NCBI GenBank assembly: GCA_934095865.1
Contig: CAKOKU010000023.1
Location: forward strand, 1 to 9,918
Direction: 5' to 3'
From: an uncultured Bacilli bacterium
GTDB lineage: Bacteria > Bacillota_I > Bacilli_A > RF39 > UBA660
DNA: 9,918 nt
Shown here: piece after piece, positions 6,706-9,918 of the stretch
How positions within the stretch are numbered: position 1 is the stretch's first letter
Layout of the letters: every line of letters begins with the position of its first letter
Position numbers and translations under genes: made by a program
The notes under the pieces: model-generated
What the model was told of the DNA's origin: nothing
The model's database searches: none
What the model saw: the letters and a program-made list of their open reading frames with translations, nothing else

Positions 6706-7668
6706 TTAATTGAGATATTTATTTTTTATGATTTTTAAATCATTTTTATAATTTATAAATTCTTGATTTTTATTGTCTATTTGTAAAACGTATAAAACTT
6801 TCCCTAATAGAGAATTTAAATAATCAATTGGTGTATCATCGCATTTTATATATTTTAAGTGGTCATCAATGCCAAACTTTTTAATGTAATACATCTCTTG
6901 ACGTATTTTTTGGCGGTAACTTTTAGCCGTTTGGATTTTTTTATTCACGACTAATCCCGTTACAACTTGAGCTTTATTTTGATAAATAATATGTATTTTT
7001 TGGTAATTTAGAGATAATCCTTCTTTTTTAAGAGCTTTTTTGACTAGGTTTATCATTATTTTGTGATCAAAATCACCAGAGAATGTCATGTCATCACAAT
7101 AACGAGTATAAGAAATATTATTTTTTAAACAATAGTTACCGATTTCATAATCAAAACTTCTTAATACTAAATTAGAAATATAACTGGAGGTTGGGGCACC
7201 TTGAGGTAGAAAATTGTTGTATGTAACTAAGTTTGTTAAAATAGTGGCAATAGAGTTGGGATAAATGTTATCTGGAAAAGCTTTGGTATAGACTTTTATA
7301 AAATCAATGCTAGGAAAGAAATCTTTAATATCTAACTTTAAGATTTTTTTCTTGTTTAAGTGAGGATTAGCATTCTCTTTTAGAGAGATAGACTTTTGAT
7401 ATGCTGTTGCAAAAGGAGATATTTTTCTTTCACTTAAGACATTCTTTAAAATGTTTCTTTGAATATTTTTAAGGGTATAATCAGGTTCATAGATAGTACG
7501 GTATTTACCATTACGTTTGGGAATTTTAAAAACTTTATAATGAGACTCGACATGATTACTAATAGTATAGAGTTTTTTTAATATTTCTTTATCTGTTAAG
7601 TTGTTATCAGTTATTAATTGTAATGAGAGTAAAAATTCAATACTTTTTTCTTTAGATATTTGCCACAT
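6706..7668 (-). CDS. Retron-type reverse transcriptase
   Basis: RNA-directed DNA polymerase expected to use the neighbouring msr-msd RNA as primer and template, making a branched RNA-DNA molecule; retrons studied in other bacteria act in anti-phage defence. In 320 residues: RT1 PKRNGKYRTIYEP (50-62); the retron-specific NAxxH as N99-A-N-P-H103; RT3 LDIKDFF with catalytic D113; RT4 QGAPTSS (156-162); RT5 YTRYCDDMTFS with Y190-C-D192-D193; and the retron VTG triplet at 236-238, linked to msr recognition. Residues 240-320 form the thumb-like C-terminus. The enzyme is intact, has no fused effector domain and normal length. Cys replaces the common Ala in Y-A-D-D. The ATG has AAGGAG (7675-7680) 6 bases upstream. 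NAxxH plus VTG together argue against group II intron or DGR enzymes. Its AT-rich codon use resembles the neighbours. Confidence 0.95.
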   Translation of the reverse strand: MWQISKEKSIEFLLSLQLITDNNLTDKEILKKLYTISNHVESHYKVFKIPKRNGKYRTIYEPDYTLKNIQRNILKNVLSERKISPFATAYQKSISLKENANPHLNKKKILKLDIKDFFPSIDFIKVYTKAFPDNIYPNSIATILTNLVTYNNFLPQGAPTSSYISNLVLRSFDYEIGNYCLKNNISYTRYCDDMTFSGDFDHKIMINLVKKALKKEGLSLNYQKIHIIYQNKAQVVTGLVVNKKIQTAKSYRQKIRQEMYYIKKFGIDDHLKYIKCDDTPIDYLNSLLGKVLYVLQIDNKNQEFINYKNDLKIIKNKYLN

Positions 7669-7691
7669 AGTTTTCTCCTTACTTATTTTTG

Positions 7692-7720
7692 ATTATAGTA
7701 TGTTTATGATTAAAAAACAA
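7692..7720 (-). promoter_or_regulatory. Possible internal promoter for the RT gene
   Basis: On the minus strand TTGTTT (7715-7720, 3 of 6) lies 17 bases before a perfect TATAAT (7692-7697), 24 bases upstream of the RT start codon. It lies downstream of the hairpin at 7727-7750, so it could supply RT mRNA that bypasses that hairpin. The -35 box is weak, and AT-rich sequence produces TATAAT by chance. Confidence 0.4.
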
Positions 7721-7721
7721 T

Positions 7722-7750
7722 TAAAAAGAATGGTTAGATTTAGCCATTCT
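7722..7750 (-). terminator. Terminator or attenuator between msr-msd RNA and RT gene
   Basis: On the minus strand AGAATGG (7750-7744) pairs with CCATTCT (7733-7727), a 7-bp stem with a 10-base loop, and runs straight into TTTTTAATTGTTTTTT. It lies 8 bases past the end of a2. It would set the 3' end of a separate retron RNA of about 180 bases, with readthrough giving RT mRNA. Confidence 0.65.
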
Positions 7751-7758
7751 ATGATTTT

Positions 7759-7766
7759 AAGCAATA
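7759..7766 (-). repeat. Retron a2 inverted repeat
   Basis: Minus-strand TATTGCTT pairs with a1 GAGCAATA (7894-7901): seven Watson-Crick pairs and one G-U. After one G-G mismatch two more pairs follow on the inner side (7768/7892 and 7769/7891). This helix closes the retron RNA and places the branching G near the RT start point. Confidence 0.75.
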
Positions 7767-7771
7767 CTAAA

Positions 7772-7787
7772 ATGATATTAATATCAT
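7772..7787. repeat. Perfect 16-base palindrome inside msd
   Basis: ATGATATTAATATCAT is its own reverse complement. It lies between the main msd hairpin and a2, so it should be copied first and sit near the 5' end of the RT-DNA as a second small hairpin or a dimerising site. Confidence 0.7.
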
Positions 7788-7893
7788 GAAAGAGAGCTAG
7801 GATGCATTATGTGCACAATTCTCTCTTGAATAATTTTAATCATTGTTATAACTAAAATTAACTCCTTTGCGACTCGCAAAAGCTAATAAACAC

Positions 7894-7901
7894 TATTGCT
7901 C
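7894..7901 (-). repeat. Retron a1 inverted repeat
   Basis: Minus-strand GAGCAATA, complementary to a2 at 7759-7766. It lies 7 bases past the TATAAT box, so it should be the very 5' end of the transcript. Confidence 0.75.
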
Positions 7902-7907
7902 TTCATA

Positions 7908-7937
7908 ATTATATGATAGGTTATTTTGATTTGTAAA
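7908..7937 (-). promoter_or_regulatory. Retron promoter
   Basis: On the minus strand TTTACA (7932-7937, 5 of 6) lies 18 bases before a perfect TATAAT (7908-7913). The start site is predicted at about 7901, exactly at a1. It is one of the best promoter matches in the window. Its -35 box is 7 bases from the -35 box of the divergent gene. Confidence 0.8.
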
Positions 7938-7944
7938 TAGGGTA

Positions 7945-7972
7945 TTGACTTTATTTTTAAATAATTTATACT
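7945..7972 (+). promoter_or_regulatory. Promoter of the divergent uncharacterised gene
   Basis: TTGACT (7945-7950, 5 of 6) lies 16 bases before TATACT (7967-7972, 5 of 6). Start is predicted near 7979, a 25-base leader. It lies back to back with the retron promoter, so one bound protein could affect both. Confidence 0.75.
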
Positions 7973-8003
7973 AGTGATAGTTTTTATTGGGGAGGATTTT
8001 GTA

Positions 8004-8696
8004 ATGAAAAATCAAAAAGCTAGTATGTATGATATAGTGAAAAAATATTATGGAAGTGTTTTGGCATATGAAGGATATACGGATGATGATACTTATTTAA
8101 AAGATTTCTTTGAACTCAATTTTCCAGATTGTACTTTAATGGGAGAAGATACTCTTTGTCATAATCCATATGTTAAAGATGAAAGCACTGGTAAAACTAT
8201 GTTTGGTAATTATGAAGGAAACTTAATTTTACTACCTATTTCTGATGATGAGATAAGAGTTGGTAATCATTTATTTGGTTTAATTTTAGGTCGAAGATTA
8301 AAATGTATTAGAATTAATGATAAAGGTTTATTTATTGAGAAACATTTTTTTCAAGGTGGAACTGTGGGGATAGATACATTTTATTATGATAATGATGCTT
8401 TAGAAAGTATTGCTGCAAGAGGAGTAAATGTTTTGAGTCTTGAATGTTTAGAGTCTATGATTTCTGAATTAGAAGTTATGCCTACTGCGGTAATGACTGT
8501 TACTCGTAATAAAGATAACGGAGAAGTGTATGCGAATTATAGACCAACTTATGTTGAAAAATATAGTTTTCCAATAACACCAACAAACTCTTTATATAAA
8601 GGTTATTTTGAATATATGAAGAAGAGTAAATTGTTTGGCGAAGAATTTAATAAGAGTGGTGTTAAATTACAACAAGAAAAAGATGATCAAGAATAA
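8004..8696 (+). CDS. Uncharacterised protein divergent from the retron
   Basis: I do not recognise this 230-residue protein. The ATG at 8004 is well supported by GGGGAGG (7989-7995) at 8 bases; an in-frame GTG at 7974 overlaps the promoter and is unlikely. There is no signal peptide, membrane segment or nucleotide-binding motif. It looks soluble and alternates strands and helices: a Tyr/Asp-rich start (Y-K-K-Y-Y-G, YTDDDTYLKDFFELNFPDC at about 25-43), a central hydrophobic stretch (NHLFGLILGRRLKCIRIN, about 93-110), a helix with repeated E and L (about 133-155) and a charged tail ending QQEKDDQE. Cysteines are few and not in metal-binding pairs. It has its own strong promoter and terminator. 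It may be the retron's partner, since it shares the intergenic promoter region, or an unrelated resident gene beside lepA. Confidence 0.88.
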   Translation: MKNQKASMYDIVKKYYGSVLAYEGYTDDDTYLKDFFELNFPDCTLMGEDTLCHNPYVKDESTGKTMFGNYEGNLILLPISDDEIRVGNHLFGLILGRRLKCIRINDKGLFIEKHFFQGGTVGIDTFYYDNDALESIAARGVNVLSLECLESMISELEVMPTAVMTVTRNKDNGEVYANYRPTYVEKYSFPITPTNSLYKGYFEYMKKSKLFGEEFNKSGVKLQQEKDDQE

Positions 8697-8705
8697 GAAT
8701 TAGTA

Positions 8706-8745
8706 AGGTGCAAATGGTTAAGAACTGTTTGCTCTTTTATTTTTG
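8706..8745 (+). terminator. Terminator after the uncharacterised gene
   Basis: GCAAATGG (8710-8717) pairs with CTGTTTGC (8725-8732), eight pairs including two G-U, around a 7-base loop. TCTTTTATTTTT follows. It separates the gene from lepA. Confidence 0.75.
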
Positions 8746-8784
8746 CAAAATAAGAACTAATTACTATCTAAATATCTAAAAATT

Positions 8785-8793
8785 TGTTAAAAT
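8785..8793 (+). promoter_or_regulatory. Probable lepA promoter, extended -10 type
   Basis: TGTTAAAAT (8785-8793) carries a TAAAAT -10 box preceded by TG-n. I see no good -35 box at the right distance. Start would fall near 8800, leaving a short leader with GGATGTGA (8801-8808) as ribosome site. Confidence 0.5.
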
Positions 8794-8813
8794 ACTATTT
8801 GGATGTGAATTTT

Positions 8814-9918
8814 ATGAAACAACAAAACATAAGAAATTTTTCAATTATTGCGCATATTGATCATGGTAAATCAACCCTAGCAGATCGTATTTTAGAACTT
8901 ACAGGAGCTGTTGATAAAAGACAAATGAAAGATCAACTCTTAGATAATATGGATTTAGAACGTGAACGTGGCATTACAATAAAATTAAATGCTGTTCAAT
9001 TAAATTATAAATATAAGGGTGAAGATTACACTTTTCATTTAATAGATACTCCAGGTCATGTTGACTTTTCCTATGAAGTTTCTCGTAGTTTAGCGGCTTG
9101 TGAAGGGGCTATTTTAGTTGTAGATGCAGCTCAAGGAATAGAGGCACAGACGTTGGCTAATTTATATTTAGCTATGGAATGTGATTTAAAGATTATTCCT
9201 GTAATAAATAAGATAGACTTACCAAATGCAGATATTCCTAAAGTAACAAAAGAATTGTGTGATGTTTTAGGCTTTAAGGAAGATGAAATAATTTTGTGTT
9301 CAGGAAAAACTGGTGTTGGTGTGCCGGAACTACTAGATGCCATTGTAGAAAGAATTCCCGCACCTAAAATTAATAATGCAAGTGCTACGAGAGCTTTAAT
9401 CTTTGATAGTGCTTTTGATGCCTACCGCGGTGTTGTTGCTCATGTTAGAGTGGTTGATGGTTCAATTAAGGTAAAAGATAAAATAAAGATGATGGCTTCT
9501 GGTCATACTTATGAAGTAGTAGAGCTGGGTATTAATAATCCGAAAGAAGTAAAGAAAAATGAGTTAGTATCTGGCGAAGTTGGTTGGCTTTGCGCGGCGA
9601 TTAAAGATATTTCCACTGTTGAGGTTGGTGATACAATCACTTTAGAAGAGGATCCAGCTAGTTTCCCGCTACCTGGTTATAAACCAATGAAACCAATGGT
9701 ATATTCCGGAATATTTCCTATTGAATCTAGTAAATTTCCAGCTTTAAGGGAGGCTTTAGAAAAATTAAAATTATCAGACGCCTCATTAATATTTGAACCA
9801 GAAACTTCAGCGGCTTTAGGGTTTGGTTTTCGTTGTGGTTTTTTGGGTCTTTTACATATGGATATTATAATAGAAAGAATTACCAGAGAATTTAATATAG
9901 ATTGTATTGCTACTTCAC
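8814..9918 (+). CDS. lepA: Elongation factor 4 (LepA), 5' part
   Basis: Translational GTPase that binds the ribosome and is reported to back-translocate stalled ribosomes and to aid 30S biogenesis. The window holds the first 368 codons plus one base of a protein normally near 600 residues; the gene runs off the end. Seen: MKQQNIRNFSIIAHIDHGKST with the P-loop G1 (13-21), switch I RGITIK (52-57), G3 DTPGH (78-82), G4 NKID (132-135) and G5 as C-S-G-K (162-165). The beta-barrel domain 2 follows (from about 195), then the LepA-typical VYSGIFPIES segment and, near the edge, GFGFRCGFLGLLHMDI. The ATG at 8814 fits the family N-terminus. The ribosome site GGATGTGA (8801-8808) is one base from the ideal GGAGGTGA. 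No frame breaks are seen. Confidence 0.98.
   Translation, partial: MKQQNIRNFSIIAHIDHGKSTLADRILELTGAVDKRQMKDQLLDNMDLERERGITIKLNAVQLNYKYKGEDYTFHLIDTPGHVDFSYEVSRSLAACEGAILVVDAAQGIEAQTLANLYLAMECDLKIIPVINKIDLPNADIPKVTKELCDVLGFKEDEIILCSGKTGVGVPELLDAIVERIPAPKINNASATRALIFDSAFDAYRGVVAHVRVVDGSIKVKDKIKMMASGHTYEVVELGINNPKEVKKNELVSGEVGWLCAAIKDISTVEVGDTITLEEDPASFPLPGYKPMKPMVYSGIFPIESSKFPALREALEKLKLSDASLIFEPETSAALGFGFRCGFLGLLHMDIIIERITREFNIDCIATS

Larger units (their letters stand above)
7759..7901 (-). ncRNA. Retron msr-msd RNA
   Basis: Template-primer RNA of the retron, in the expected place upstream of the RT gene on the same strand. Order in RNA sense: a1 (7901-7894); TTAGC (7886-7882) with the candidate branching G at 7883; msr hairpin 1, CTTTTGCG-AGT-CGCAAAGG (7882-7864), starting immediately after that G; msr hairpin 2 (7860-7831), 13 bp with a 4-base AACA loop and two G-U pairs; the msd hairpin (7827-7790) with outer stem AAGAGAG/CTCTCTT and inner stem GTGCA/TGCAT; a 16-base perfect palindrome (7787-7772); and a2 (7766-7759). 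From a1 to a2 is 143 bases. The predicted transcription start falls at the first base of a1. Exact ends of the RT-DNA cannot be set from sequence. Confidence 0.85.

Noticed and set aside
6706..7668. RT as part of a group II intron, a diversity-generating retroelement or a CRISPR-linked RT
   Set aside because: No intron ribozyme domains V or VI, no maturase or endonuclease domain, no template/variable repeat pair and no CRISPR repeats nearby. NAxxH, VTG and the msr-msd RNA fit a retron.
7601..7789. Open frame of 62 codons on the plus strand, antisense to the RT start and part of msd
   Set aside because: No ribosome site. It lies over the RT gene and the retron RNA, and its sequence is explained by them.
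7974..8003. GTG start for the uncharacterised gene
   Set aside because: Lies at the transcription start and would place the strong ribosome site inside the coding region.
6584..8813. Retron carried by a prophage, transposon or integron
   Set aside because: I found no integrase, transposase, terminal inverted repeats, tRNA gene or clear flanking direct repeats within the window.
9131..9343. Minus-strand open frame inside lepA
   Set aside because: Antisense shadow of the conserved GTPase domain.

Overview
The window is a piece of an AT-rich chromosome using the standard bacterial code (TGG for Trp; every stop seen is TAA or TAG). A pheST operon behind a Phe-specific T-box leader, Shine-Dalgarno sites of the AGGAGG type, LonA and LepA all point to a low-GC Firmicute or Bacilli/Mollicutes-grade organism. 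That placement is inferred from gene content and composition only.

Layout: (1) 1-352, two terminator-like hairpins and a small minus-strand DUF1653 gene. (2) 353-713, a divergent promoter region and a complete T-box riboswitch whose specifier codon is TTC (Phe). (3) 714-4131, pheS and pheT, overlapping by 8 bases and closed by a long nested terminator. (4) 4280-6583, lon, with its own promoter and a bidirectional terminator. (5) 6706-7913 on the minus strand, a complete-looking retron: a reverse transcriptase with the NAxxH, Y-x-DD and VTG hallmarks, preceded by an msr-msd RNA whose parts I can place individually (promoter, a1, branching G in TTAGC, two msr hairpins, an msd hairpin, a2). (6) 8004-8696, an unrecognised 230-residue gene transcribed divergently from the retron, with the two promoters back to back. 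(7) 8814 to the end, the 5' part of lepA.

The housekeeping genes need little interpretation. PheS and PheT form the (alpha-beta)2 phenylalanyl-tRNA synthetase, and the T-box raises their expression when uncharged tRNA-Phe accumulates. Lon degrades misfolded and regulatory proteins, and LepA acts on translating ribosomes. The accessory element is the retron between lon and lepA. No toxin or effector is fused to the reverse transcriptase or encoded on the same strand beside it, so it is either a solo retron or is paired with the divergent gene. The RNA structure, its promoter and a hairpin with a U run between msd and the RT gene were read directly from sequence. RT-DNA synthesis and a defence role are inferred from the family.
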